Shown here: in pieces, positions 1-5,206 of the stretch
How positions within the stretch are numbered: position 1 is the stretch's first letter
Layout of the letters: each line of letters begins with the position of its first letter
DNA from: Planctomycetaceae bacterium
GTDB lineage: Bacteria > Planctomycetota > Planctomycetia > Pirellulales > Thermoguttaceae
Direction: 5' to 3'
NCBI GenBank assembly: GCA_003532715.1
Contig: DOEZ01000335.1
Span: 4,211-9,416 of the forward strand
Length of the DNA stretch: 5,206 bases
The notes under the pieces: model-generated
The model's input: the letters and a program-made list of their open reading frames with translations, nothing else
Databases searched by the model: none
What the model was told of the DNA's origin: nothing
Translations under genes and position numbers: made by a program

Positions 1-116
1 GCCGCCTCGCGCGCCGCCTGCACGGCCGGCAACAGCATCGCGATCAGGATGCCGATAATGGCGATCACGACCAACAACTCAACGAGCGTAAAACCGCGGA
101 CTCTTGACCTTGTCAT
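1..116 (-). CDS. DUF1559-family prepilin, N-terminal part (cut by window edge)
   Basis: Only the first 38 codons are in the window. MTRSRVRG is followed by GFTLVELLVVIAIIG counted from Gly8, with cleavage expected between Gly8 and Phe9 and Glu13 as mature Glu5. The helix continues to LLPAVQAAREA at the edge. This helix followed by LPAVQAAREA is the hallmark of DUF1559 proteins, a prepilin-like family highly expanded in Planctomycetes and usually about 300 residues long. The C-terminal domain, where the family's H-x9-DG motif would lie, cannot be seen. It starts 11 nt after the K-like stop with a strong Shine-Dalgarno, so it is probably co-transcribed with the platform and minor pseudopilin genes. 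Being last, it may supply the main pseudopilus subunit or another filament protein; this is inference. GspG/PilA-like proteins share the first 20 residues, but the QAAREA ending favours DUF1559. Confidence 0.88.
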   Translation of the reverse strand, partial: MTRSRVRGFTLVELLVVIAIIGILIAMLLPAVQAAREA

Positions 117-123
117 GGCATAT

Positions 124-129
124 CTCCTC
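124..129 (-). promoter_or_regulatory. Ribosome binding site for the DUF1559 prepilin
   Basis: GAGGAG lies 7 nt before the ATG at 116 and partly covers the stop codon of the K-like gene (130-128), so the K-like ribosome terminates on the next gene's binding site. Confidence 0.7.
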
Positions 130-682
130 ATAAGGAATGGTTTCTGGATGACACGGCAGCCGAATGGGCCAACCGACCGTACGATTCGGAAAACGGGGAA
201 AGGGGAGTAATGGAAAAACATGCATGCGCCTCGCGCGACGCTGTTTGGGCCGACGCCTGCTCGCCGGGCGGAAGCATGACGGTGATTTGTTTGCTCCGGC
301 GCGCGCGATGCACCGGATCGTCCGGGAAATCAGCCCTTACCCGAACGATCCGGCGTCGCGCGTCTTCGTCCGACGCGGTCACTTCGATGAGCACGACGCC
401 CGCGTGACGCCCGTCGAACGCCTCGGCCCCGATCTTCCACATCTCGCCCGCATACTCACGATCGGCGGCCAGCCTCGCGGCGGCGCGTTGCAGGGCCGAG
501 TCGGCCAGCCACGCGGCTTGCAGTTGCCGCAACTCGTCTCGCGCGACGGTGTGCCGCATCATGGCGACCTGCACGATCAGACTCATCAACACCACGACCA
601 TCGCCAGGCAAACCATCGCCGTGACCAGCGCGATCCCCCGCCGCGAAGCGTTTCGGTAGTTCCTCCGGAGGATTCTATTCAT
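128..682 (-). CDS. Short GspK/PilX-like membrane-anchored pseudopilin
   Basis: This 184-residue protein has a basic leader (MNRILRRNYRNASRRG), then IALVTAMVCLAMVVVLMSLIV, giving a likely prepilin cleavage after Gly16. Mature position 5 is Thr21, not Glu; loss of Glu5 is characteristic of GspK and some PilX-type proteins, and the RRG-IAL-T pattern is also typical of them. After the helix (17-41) comes an amphipathic stretch, ARDELRQLQAAWLADSALQR (47-66), as in GspK/PilX N-domains where AxxLAxSG/A is common, then a small strand-rich part to about residue 140. Classical GspK is about 300 residues with a large inserted helical domain; none is present here. Order after I- and J-like genes supports a K-type tip role. 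The start at 682 overlaps the J-like stop by 8 nt. The last ~35 residues (from about 150) look unlike a folded extension and are encoded by DNA of about 53% GC (131-230), so the gene may once have ended earlier. Confidence 0.72.
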   Translation of the reverse strand: MNRILRRNYRNASRRGIALVTAMVCLAMVVVLMSLIVQVAMMRHTVARDELRQLQAAWLADSALQRAAARLAADREYAGEMWKIGAEAFDGRHAGVVLIEVTASDEDARRRIVRVRADFPDDPVHRARRSKQITVMLPPGEQASAQTASREAHACFSITPLSPFSESYGRLAHSAAVSSRNHSL

Positions 683-1229
683 CGGTCGTCTCCTTGGATG
701 TTTGGCTCGGGGCTCCCAAAACCGGCTCGGCGAGGCTTCGATCGCGGGCCAGTTGGGCCTCGACTCGCAGTTCTCGCGTCCGAGGGCCGGCGATCCGGTC
801 GGGTTCTTCAACCGGTTGGACCGTCAGCGTCAGCAGTTTCGGCGCCGCTTCGTCGGACTGCTCGATGGTCACGACGGCGCCGCGAGGGAGGGCCCAATCG
901 CGGCTGGCGTCGCCCGCGGTCGTTTCGCCCCGGCGAAACAGGCGATCGGGCTCCCGCGAGTAGACGATTTCCGAGCCGTCGGCCTTCTTCAGTATCCACC
1001 GCGGACCCTCGGCGTCGGAATCGACACGAAACTCCTCCGCGGCCCGCACGTCGGCCCGAAACGTCTCGGCGAGTCGAGCGAAGGAGGTTTGTTCGAGGAG
1101 TCCCTCGCGCGCCGCGCCGTTGGCGTTGATCAGGCCGTGCAGGATGTACCCCGCGACGCTCATGACGGCCGAAAGGACGCCGATCACAACGACCATTTCG
1201 ATCAGGGAATAGCCAGTTCGTTTCATCAT
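675..1229 (-). CDS. GspJ-like minor prepilin
   Basis: This 184-residue protein starts MMKRTG, then YSLIEMVVVIGVL; prepilin peptidase cleavage is expected between Gly6 and Tyr7, with Glu11 as the conserved mature Glu5. The hydrophobic helix is about 7-30. The stretch FARLAETFRADVRAAEEFRV (50-69) recalls the (L/Q)xxFRxDVxxA pattern of GspJ/PulJ, and DWALPRGAVVTIEQ plus KLLTLTVQPVEEP give the expected beta-rich C-terminal part. The last ~15 residues (APSQTSKETTDE) are polar and probably disordered. The start may be either of two adjacent ATGs; the Shine-Dalgarno spacing favours 1229, which also overlaps the previous stop as ATGA. The stop TAG lies inside the start region of the next gene (8-nt overlap, ATGAATAG). 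Expected role: pseudopilus tip or priming complex with the I- and K-like products. The J-type assignment rests on motif and gene order. Confidence 0.84.
   Translation of the reverse strand: MMKRTGYSLIEMVVVIGVLSAVMSVAGYILHGLINANGAAREGLLEQTSFARLAETFRADVRAAEEFRVDSDAEGPRWILKKADGSEIVYSREPDRLFRRGETTAGDASRDWALPRGAVVTIEQSDEAAPKLLTLTVQPVEEPDRIAGPRTRELRVEAQLARDRSLAEPVLGAPSQTSKETTDE
689..695 (-). promoter_or_regulatory. Ribosome binding site that fixes the K-like start
   Basis: AAGGAGA lies 6 nt before the ATG at 682, inside the end of the GspJ-like gene. The open frame extends upstream to an ATG at 811, but those 43 residues are a shadow of the J-like gene and have no comparable site. Confidence 0.7.
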
Positions 1230-1639
1230 GGTTGGTCCTCCGCCGCGCCGTAGTGCCACGCAACCAGCCGCACGGGCAACGCGGCCGTTCCGGCCCGAGT
1301 TTTCCAGGCAAGCGTAAGCGTCACTCGTGTCGCCGGCGGCCCCTCGTCGGTCGACGGGGCGAGCGCGACGGTGAGCTTCGCGCCGGGCAGCACGTCAATC
1401 GCCTCGTCGCGCAGTGTAAGCGTTTCGACCGATTCGGGCGTCAGCCGGTCGCGCGGAGCGGCCATCAGGCGTTCCATGACGTTGGCCGCCTCGCGCGAGG
1501 CGAAGAGTCGCTGATCGGCTGCTCGCCGCGCGGCCGCGCCGGCCACGAGCACCTGAACGCAGATCGCTCCCGCGGCCGCCAACAGGGCGATGGCGACGGT
1601 GGTTTCCATCAAGGAGAAGCCCGAACGTTTCGTGGTCAT
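1226..1639 (-). CDS. GspI/PilV-like minor prepilin
   Basis: This 137-residue protein has a class III prepilin signal: MTTKRSG, then FSLMETTVAIALL, with cleavage expected between Gly7 and Phe8 and the conserved Glu at mature position 5 (Glu12). The hydrophobic helix runs about 8-33. The segment ASREAANVMERLMAAPRDRL (47-66) resembles the helix and adjoining turn of GspI/PilV-type proteins, where an A-x-x-x-ERL-x-A-x-P pattern is common. The C-terminal strands (RVTLTLAWKT, PVRLVAWHY) fit the short GspI fold. GspI is a minor pseudopilin that with GspJ and GspK builds the pseudopilus tip. Its position directly before a J-like and a K-like gene supports this. The start at 1639 overlaps the upstream TGA (ATGA), and its own TGA overlaps the next ATG in the same way. 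Confidence is high for prepilin, moderate for the I-type assignment. Confidence 0.85.
   Translation of the reverse strand: MTTKRSGFSLMETTVAIALLAAAGAICVQVLVAGAAARRAADQRLFASREAANVMERLMAAPRDRLTPESVETLTLRDEAIDVLPGAKLTVALAPSTDEGPPATRVTLTLAWKTRAGTAALPVRLVAWHYGAAEDQP
1236..1241 (-). promoter_or_regulatory. Strong ribosome binding site for the GspJ-like gene
   Basis: GGAGGA lies 6 nt before the first of two adjacent ATG codons (1229 and 1226). It rules out the upstream ATG at 1259, which would add ten residues before the prepilin signal. Confidence 0.75.
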
Positions 1640-2805
1640 GACAAAACCTCAATCAGTTTCACGAGCGGTAGAAAGCAGGCGATGACGAAAAAGCCGATCG
1701 TCAGTCCCACCCCAACGATCACGATCGGCGAGAGAATCTGGACGACGGCCTGAAGCCGATAGGCGAAGCGGCGGCGGTTGCTGTCGGCCATTTCGTGCAG
1801 GGCCCAGGGGAGGTTGTTGGCCCGGGCCGCCGCCCGGAGCACGCCGGCGTCGGCCGAACTCATCAGCCGATTCGCAACCAGGCTGTCGCACCAGTCGCCT
1901 CCCTCGGCCACGCCGAGCCATGCGAACCGCAACCGGCGGCGAACCGATTTGCGAGGATACTCCGAGGCGAGCGAGGCCAGCGCGCCGGGCATCGGCTGCG
2001 AGGCTTCTGTCGTGAACGCCAGCGTATCGAGCACGGTGGCCGTGTCGAGACGACGGACAATCCACCGCAGCCCCGGAAGATCGAACGTTAGAAGTCCCAG
2101 GTAGCACATGGTAACGTAGCCCAACAGAAAGATCAGGAACATCCCGACCGGAAAAAACAGGACCGCGCCGAAATTCATCGCGAAATTTCCGATGTCGAAG
2201 AGCGTCTGCGTCATCGGCGGCAGATCCATTCCAAAGTCGGCGAAAATCTTCTCGAACGCGGGCAGAATCTTGACGGCAATGAATGTCCAGATCAGCAATA
2301 TCACGCACAACATCCAGCCGAGATAGAATATCCGCAGGGCGACCGACTGCCAGACTGGGCCGCTCTGGTCTCCCTGTTTGGCGGCCCGCTTGAGCGCGGC
2401 GGCCAGTCGTCCCGAGCGGTGGCCCGCCTGGATCAACGGCAAGCTCTCCGAAGGAACGAAGCCGTTGAACAATCGAATCGCGTCGATCAGCGGAATTCCG
2501 TTGGCCAAAGCATCGGCAAGACGACGGGCGCGACCGCGCCAACCGCTGTATTCCTCGCCGAAGGCTTCGAGGGCGGGAATCAAGGGAATGCCTCGCTTGA
2601 TCGACTCGGACAACATCAGGAGAAACGATCGCTGACGATTGACCCGAAGGCTCCGCCACGTGAAGAGGGCGAGAGCCGCAAGCACGGCCGCCCCGAAAGG
2701 CGGGAAGATGACCAAGAAGACCAATCCGACGATGGCGTTCACGAATTGGATCGCGGCCAAAAACATCACCGGCATGACCGATTCGAGCAGGGGGGCTTTT
2801 CTCAC
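1636..2805 (-). CDS. GspF/PilC-family inner-membrane protein, third of three (N-terminal membrane hairpin)
   Basis: This 389-residue protein has two T2SSF-like domains but an unusual N-terminus. Residues about 11-34 and 36-50 are hydrophobic (MPVMFLAAIQFVNAIVGLVF; PPFGAAVLAALALFTW) and probably form a membrane hairpin where classical GspF has a soluble domain. The first cytoplasmic domain is about 55-157 (SFLLMLSESIKRGIPLIPAL; LIQAGHRSGRLAAALKRAAK). Helices lie at about 159-181 and 213-237, flanking the IFADFGMDLPPMT loop (187-199). The second cytoplasmic domain is about 250-350 and a last helix about 355-380, ending CFLPLVKLIEVLS. The loop and tail closely match the preceding gene product, so these two are the closer pair. 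The second cytoplasmic domain is less conserved than usual (SQPMPGALASLASEY; LRAAARANNLPWALHEMA). The start is GTG with a good Shine-Dalgarno; the stop TGA overlaps the next ATG as ATGA. Expected role: an extra or modified platform subunit; whether it replaces or partners the canonical one is unknown. Confidence 0.87.
   Translation of the reverse strand: MRKAPLLESVMPVMFLAAIQFVNAIVGLVFLVIFPPFGAAVLAALALFTWRSLRVNRQRSFLLMLSESIKRGIPLIPALEAFGEEYSGWRGRARRLADALANGIPLIDAIRLFNGFVPSESLPLIQAGHRSGRLAAALKRAAKQGDQSGPVWQSVALRIFYLGWMLCVILLIWTFIAVKILPAFEKIFADFGMDLPPMTQTLFDIGNFAMNFGAVLFFPVGMFLIFLLGYVTMCYLGLLTFDLPGLRWIVRRLDTATVLDTLAFTTEASQPMPGALASLASEYPRKSVRRRLRFAWLGVAEGGDWCDSLVANRLMSSADAGVLRAAARANNLPWALHEMADSNRRRFAYRLQAVVQILSPIVIVGVGLTIGFFVIACFLPLVKLIEVLS
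1647..1652 (-). promoter_or_regulatory. Ribosome binding site for the GspI-like gene
   Basis: TTGAGG inside the last codons of the third GspF-like gene, 7 nt before the ATG at 1639. Together with the ATGA stop/start overlap it supports this start and translational coupling. Confidence 0.55.
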
Positions 2806-2808
2806 GTT

Positions 2809-2816
2809 CTTCTCCC
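2809..2816 (-). promoter_or_regulatory. Ribosome binding site that fixes a GTG start
   Basis: GGGAGAAG lies in the 13-nt gap between the previous stop and the GTG at 2805; the core GGGAG is 6 nt from the GTG. The alternative ATG at codon 11 (2775) has no comparable motif, so the GTG start is favoured. Confidence 0.65.
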
Positions 2817-2818
2817 GA

Positions 2819-4081
2819 CTACGACAAGGTCTCGATGAGATTCATCAACGGCAAGAACAACGAAATCATGATGACCGCCGCCACGCCGATCACCAGTGTC
2901 GCCGCGGGCAAGACGACAAGCCGCGCCAGATCGGTTTGCAGATGGGTACGATTGCGGACCGATTCGGCGATGAATCGGAACGCGGCCGACAGTGAACCAA
3001 ACCGGCCGCCCCAGTTCAACAGCGGAAACAGGCTCTCGGGGAACGCGTTCGAGGCGGCCAGGGCGTCGGCCAACGATTCGCCCGCCTCGACATACTCGGC
3101 CGCCTCGTGGCAGCCGGCGATCAGGTGGCGGTCGCTCAGGCCGGCCGCCGTCCAACGCAGCGCGTCGGGCAGCGGCGTGTTCTGCTCGACGAACATCGCC
3201 ATGAGCCGGGCGAAGGGGGTCAGCCGGCTGTATCGCCAAAACGGCCCGAAGACGGGAACCCGGTACACGCACAGCCTCATCCACAAGGGGGCCGGTCCGA
3301 GAAGCGCGAACAAAAACAGGCCCGCGACTAGCGCAACGGCGGCCAAGAACCACCATAGACCGCTCCCGAAGACCCAAAAGACGGCCTCCGTCATGGGCGG
3401 CAAGTTGGTGCCAAAGTCGTCGAAAATGTCGCGAAACGGCGGACAGATGAAGATACCGAAACCGATCAGCAGCGCGAAAGCGAAGCCTAGCAAGACAAGC
3501 GGGTACGTCACGGCAAGCCACATCCGGCGACGGAGTTCGCTTTGCTCGCGCTGCAAATCGACGTATTCCTCGAGGACGCCGCCGAGTTGTCCCGACGCCA
3601 TGCCCGCCTCGATCAGGCCCTGAAGATGCTCCGGCAGACCGCCTCCGGCCGATTGCAGGGCGTCGGCAGGCGAGTGGCCCGCCTCGATCTGTCGGGCCAA
3701 GTGACGCAGCGCGTCGGCCGACCGTCCGAGGCCCAATTCGTCGGCCAGGGCGTAGAGTCCCTCGGGCAAGGGGAGCCCCGAGGCGACCAGGTCCGACAGT
3801 CCGACGACGACCGACTCGGCCTCGGGACCATTGAGCGTGTGTTCGTGGCCGGCGATCATGTCGGGCAGTTCGACGAGTGTCTCGTTCGACGGCGATTGGC
3901 CCGGCGCCTCGCCGACCGCGGTCGCGTCGGGTGCGACATCGCTCAGCGCGATCCGATGGGGATCGAGCCCCCGGGCGCTCAACTGCCGAAGGGCGTCGGC
4001 CCGATCGGCCGCTTCGATCGTGCCGTCGGCCGGTTCGCCGAGCGACGCATCGACGTCACAAGTGTATCGGTACGTGGGCAT
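2819..4081 (-). CDS. gspF: GspF/PilC-family inner-membrane platform protein, second of three (canonical architecture)
   Basis: This 420-residue protein has full GspF architecture. Residues 1-48 (MPTYRYTCDVDASLGEPADG, then ADALRQLSARGLDPHRI) match the classical N-terminal segment, with its Y.Y start, G-x-I-A-A region and LxxxGLxP motif. A variable linker runs about 50-85. The first T2SSF domain is about 86-187 (LSDLVASGLPLPEGL; IEAGMASGQLGGVLEEY). Membrane helix 1 is about 190-213 (TYP entry), the IFDDFGTNLPPMT loop is about 219-231, and helix 2 is about 240-262. The second T2SSF domain is about 285-385 (LTPFARLMAMFVEQNTPLPDAL) and helix 3 about 387-411, ending LFLPLMNLIETLS. The role is the pseudopilus assembly platform. 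The ATG at 4081 is chosen because it begins the conserved N-terminal motif; the frame stays open for a further 215 codons upstream, but that part is antisense-like shadow overlapping the preceding gene. There is only a weak AGGG about 11 nt upstream, and a 2-nt gap from the previous stop suggests translational coupling. Confidence 0.92.
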   Translation of the reverse strand: MPTYRYTCDVDASLGEPADGTIEAADRADALRQLSARGLDPHRIALSDVAPDATAVGEAPGQSPSNETLVELPDMIAGHEHTLNGPEAESVVVGLSDLVASGLPLPEGLYALADELGLGRSADALRHLARQIEAGHSPADALQSAGGGLPEHLQGLIEAGMASGQLGGVLEEYVDLQREQSELRRRMWLAVTYPLVLLGFAFALLIGFGIFICPPFRDIFDDFGTNLPPMTEAVFWVFGSGLWWFLAAVALVAGLFLFALLGPAPLWMRLCVYRVPVFGPFWRYSRLTPFARLMAMFVEQNTPLPDALRWTAAGLSDRHLIAGCHEAAEYVEAGESLADALAASNAFPESLFPLLNWGGRFGSLSAAFRFIAESVRNRTHLQTDLARLVVLPAATLVIGVAAVIMISLFLPLMNLIETLS

Positions 4082-4083
4082 GA

Positions 4084-5154
4084 TTACCAAACCCTGGACA
4101 GTTCTTGCAGCATGGTGCAATAGGGAATGAACAAGCCAAACGCGCTGATCGCGACGGCCGTTCCACCGATGAAAACCGTGAACAGCACGGGCAGAAAAAT
4201 CTGGGCCATTTCGGCCGAGTGGCGCGCGCGGCGGCGATAGGTTTCGGCCGCGTGCCGCAGCGCCCCCATCAGACGTTGATGGCGCGCGCCGGAGACAATC
4301 GTCCAGCCGAGCAGCGGCGGGATTGCCGACGCATCGAGTTGCCGGCGTTCGAGCGGCTCGCCCTGTTCGAGCCGTTGGGCGATCGCGCGCGCCGAGCGGA
4401 TTGTGCGGTCGCTGCCGGTCGCTTCGGCGGCGAGGACCAGGCTTCGCTCGAGGGGCACGCCATTTTCGACGAGCATCGCCAGGATTTCGGTGAAGGTGGC
4501 GAGCCGGCTCGTTCGGACCATCGGCCCGACCCAGGGTATTCGCTCGACCAGGAACGACGCGCGCCGGCCCGGGCCCACGGCCGCCCGGCCGCTCCAATAC
4601 CAACACCACAGGACCAGCAAGGTCACGACGATCGGGATGGCCCCGAGCCAGATCCAAGCCGCGGCGAGGGTGGGCAGCCACTCGGTCAACAACGATTTGC
4701 CCCGACCGCTGTCGTCGACGACCCAATGAATCGCGGGCAGGAACGCGCCGAACAGAAACGAGCCGACGACCCAGGCGAGGAAGACGATGAAGATCGGGTA
4801 AACTAGCGAGGCGGTGATCTGACGACGGCTTTCGGCCAGTCGGCGGAGATGGCCGGCAACCGACTCGGCCGCCGCGGCCAGACGTCCCGCGCGGAGCCCC
4901 GCCGCCATGACCGCGCGATAGGTTTCGGGAATTGCGGCGTGCTCCGACTCGATCGCGTCGAGCAACGACGCGCCCCGGCTCAACTCGACGGCCACGGCGG
5001 TGGTCAAATTGCCCAATCGGCCGGGCATGTCGCCGCCCGCGGCCAACAGACCCTGATCGAGCGGCACCCGCGCGCGAACCAGTGCGGCGATCTCATCGTT
5101 GAGCACGATCAAGTCTTCAAGCGAAATCGGCTTGGAGGGTTTTGGCTCGGTCAC
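4084..5154 (-). CDS. GspF/PilC-family inner-membrane platform protein, first of three (short N-terminus)
   Basis: This 356-residue protein has two T2SSF-type helical cytoplasmic domains and three predicted membrane helices. The order is: cytoplasmic domain about 11-112 (EIAALVRARVPLDQGL, then AAGLRAGRLAAAAESVAGHL), helix 1 about 117-141 with the family-typical VYP entry, helix 2 about 164-186, second cytoplasmic domain about 213-315 (FTEILAMLVENGVPLERSL), and helix 3 about 319-345. GspF/PilC proteins sit in the inner membrane, contact the assembly ATPase and help move pilin subunits into the growing fibre. Unlike classical GspF (about 400 residues) it lacks the ~50-residue N-terminal domain starting with the YxY-type motif. 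The start is GTG; an in-frame TAA lies 27 nt before it and no other start is available. It ends in TAA only 2 nt before the next gene. It is the most diverged of the three paralogues: it lacks the FG..LPPMT loop and the FLPL..LIE.LS tail that the other two share. Confidence 0.88.
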   Translation of the reverse strand: MTEPKPSKPISLEDLIVLNDEIAALVRARVPLDQGLLAAGGDMPGRLGNLTTAVAVELSRGASLLDAIESEHAAIPETYRAVMAAGLRAGRLAAAAESVAGHLRRLAESRRQITASLVYPIFIVFLAWVVGSFLFGAFLPAIHWVVDDSGRGKSLLTEWLPTLAAAWIWLGAIPIVVTLLVLWCWYWSGRAAVGPGRRASFLVERIPWVGPMVRTSRLATFTEILAMLVENGVPLERSLVLAAEATGSDRTIRSARAIAQRLEQGEPLERRQLDASAIPPLLGWTIVSGARHQRLMGALRHAAETYRRRARHSAEMAQIFLPVLFTVFIGGTAVAISAFGLFIPYCTMLQELSRVW

Positions 5155-5159
5155 CGAGG

Positions 5160-5166
5160 CACCTTT
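5160..5166 (-). promoter_or_regulatory. Probable ribosome binding site for the first GspF-like gene
   Basis: AAAGGTG lies 5 nt before the GTG start at 5154. It is a moderate Shine-Dalgarno match, but it supports the GTG because no other in-frame start exists downstream of the upstream stop until Met43. Confidence 0.5.
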
Positions 5167-5168
5167 GG

Positions 5169-5191
5169 TAGGGATTAGTGGTTAGGGATTA
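5169..5191. repeat. Two copies of the 9-mer TAGGGATTA, 14-bp period
   Basis: On the plus strand TAGGGATTA occurs at 5169-5177 and again, identically, at 5183-5191, separated by GTGGT. On the transcribed strand this reads TAATCCCTA twice. The spacing of 14 bp is not a whole helical turn. It could be a degenerate simple repeat or a binding site; the sequence alone does not decide. Confidence 0.6.
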
Positions 5192-5206
5192 CAGTAGTTT
5201 GAAGTT

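Larger units (their letters stand above)
5155..5206 (-). promoter_or_regulatory. AT-rich leader upstream of the operon's first visible gene
   Basis: This is the only non-coding stretch longer than 15 bases. Positions 5161-5206 are about 39% GC by hand count, in contrast to the GC-rich genes. In the frame of the downstream gene there is a TAA stop at 5184-5182 and no start codon between it and the GTG at 5154, so the upstream boundary of that gene is firm. A TGTAAT hexamer (minus strand, 5193-5188) resembles a -10 box, but its -35 region would lie outside the window, so no promoter can be called with confidence. The leader could equally be an intergenic gap inside a longer operon that starts further right. 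Confidence 0.4.

Noticed and set aside
211..230. Possible terminator on the minus strand (GCATGC followed by a run of T)
   Set aside because: The self-complementary core CATGCATG has no loop and the stem is too short. The following genes appear to belong to the same transcript.
661..672. Perfect 12-bp palindrome TCCTCCGGAGGA
   Set aside because: It has no loop and sits in the 5' coding part of the K-like gene. The enclosed GGAGG has no start codon at suitable spacing downstream. Probably chance from Leu-Arg-Arg codons.
683..811. Upstream 43-codon extension of the K-like frame
   Set aside because: It overlaps the J-like gene and puts extra residues before the prepilin leader. A good Shine-Dalgarno precedes the ATG at 682 instead.
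164..1129. 321-codon open frame on the plus strand
   Set aside because: It lies antisense to the K- and J-like prepilin genes, is dominated by Arg, Pro and Gly, and has no recognisable domain. It is a GC-rich shadow frame.
4082..4726. Upstream 215-codon extension of the second GspF-like frame
   Set aside because: It overlaps the first GspF-like gene on the same strand in another frame and has Arg/Ala/Gly-rich shadow composition. The real N-terminus begins with the conserved YRYT motif at 4081.
4105..4806. 233-codon open frame on the plus strand
   Set aside because: It is antisense to the first GspF-like gene, which has clear membrane helices and family motifs. The composition is rich in Arg, Gly, Asp and Gln with no domain.

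Overview
The window carries one compact, unidirectional operon on the minus strand, read from right (5154) to left (1). It encodes the inner-membrane platform and pseudopilins of a type II secretion / type IV pilus-like machine. GC content is high. The leftmost gene opens with the N-terminus GFTLVELLVVIAIIG...LLPAVQAAREA, which is typical of DUF1559 prepilins. That family is greatly expanded in Planctomycetes and also occurs in Verrucomicrobia/Lentisphaerae. A planctomycete, perhaps of the Pirellula type, is therefore the best guess; this is inferred from family knowledge and not from a database search.

Layout in transcription order: a 52-base AT-rich leader with a short direct repeat (5155-5206); three consecutive GspF/PilC-family membrane proteins (5154-4084, 4081-2819, 2805-1636); a GspI/PilV-like minor prepilin (1639-1226); a GspJ-like minor prepilin (1229-675); a short GspK/PilX-like protein (682-128); and the first 38 codons of a DUF1559 prepilin (116-1), cut by the window edge. 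Junctions are very tight: 2 nt, 13 nt, 4-nt ATGA overlap, 4-nt ATGA overlap, 8-nt overlap and 11 nt. Most starts have a clear Shine-Dalgarno sequence. There is no internal terminator and no room for another gene.

Expected joint role: the GspF-type proteins form the platform that a cytoplasmic ATPase would act on. The I-, J- and K-like proteins would form the tip or priming complex of a pseudopilus. The DUF1559 protein, last in the operon, is a candidate for the bulk subunit. No ATPase (GspE/PilB), secretin, GspL/M or PilM/N/O protein, or prepilin peptidase is encoded here, so they must be elsewhere or outside the window.

The most notable points are the three tandem GspF paralogues with three different N-terminal architectures, the linkage of a DUF1559 pilin to a pseudopilin tip set, and a K-like gene whose last ~35 codons look like former intergenic DNA. 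The long open frames on the plus strand are shadows of the minus-strand genes.
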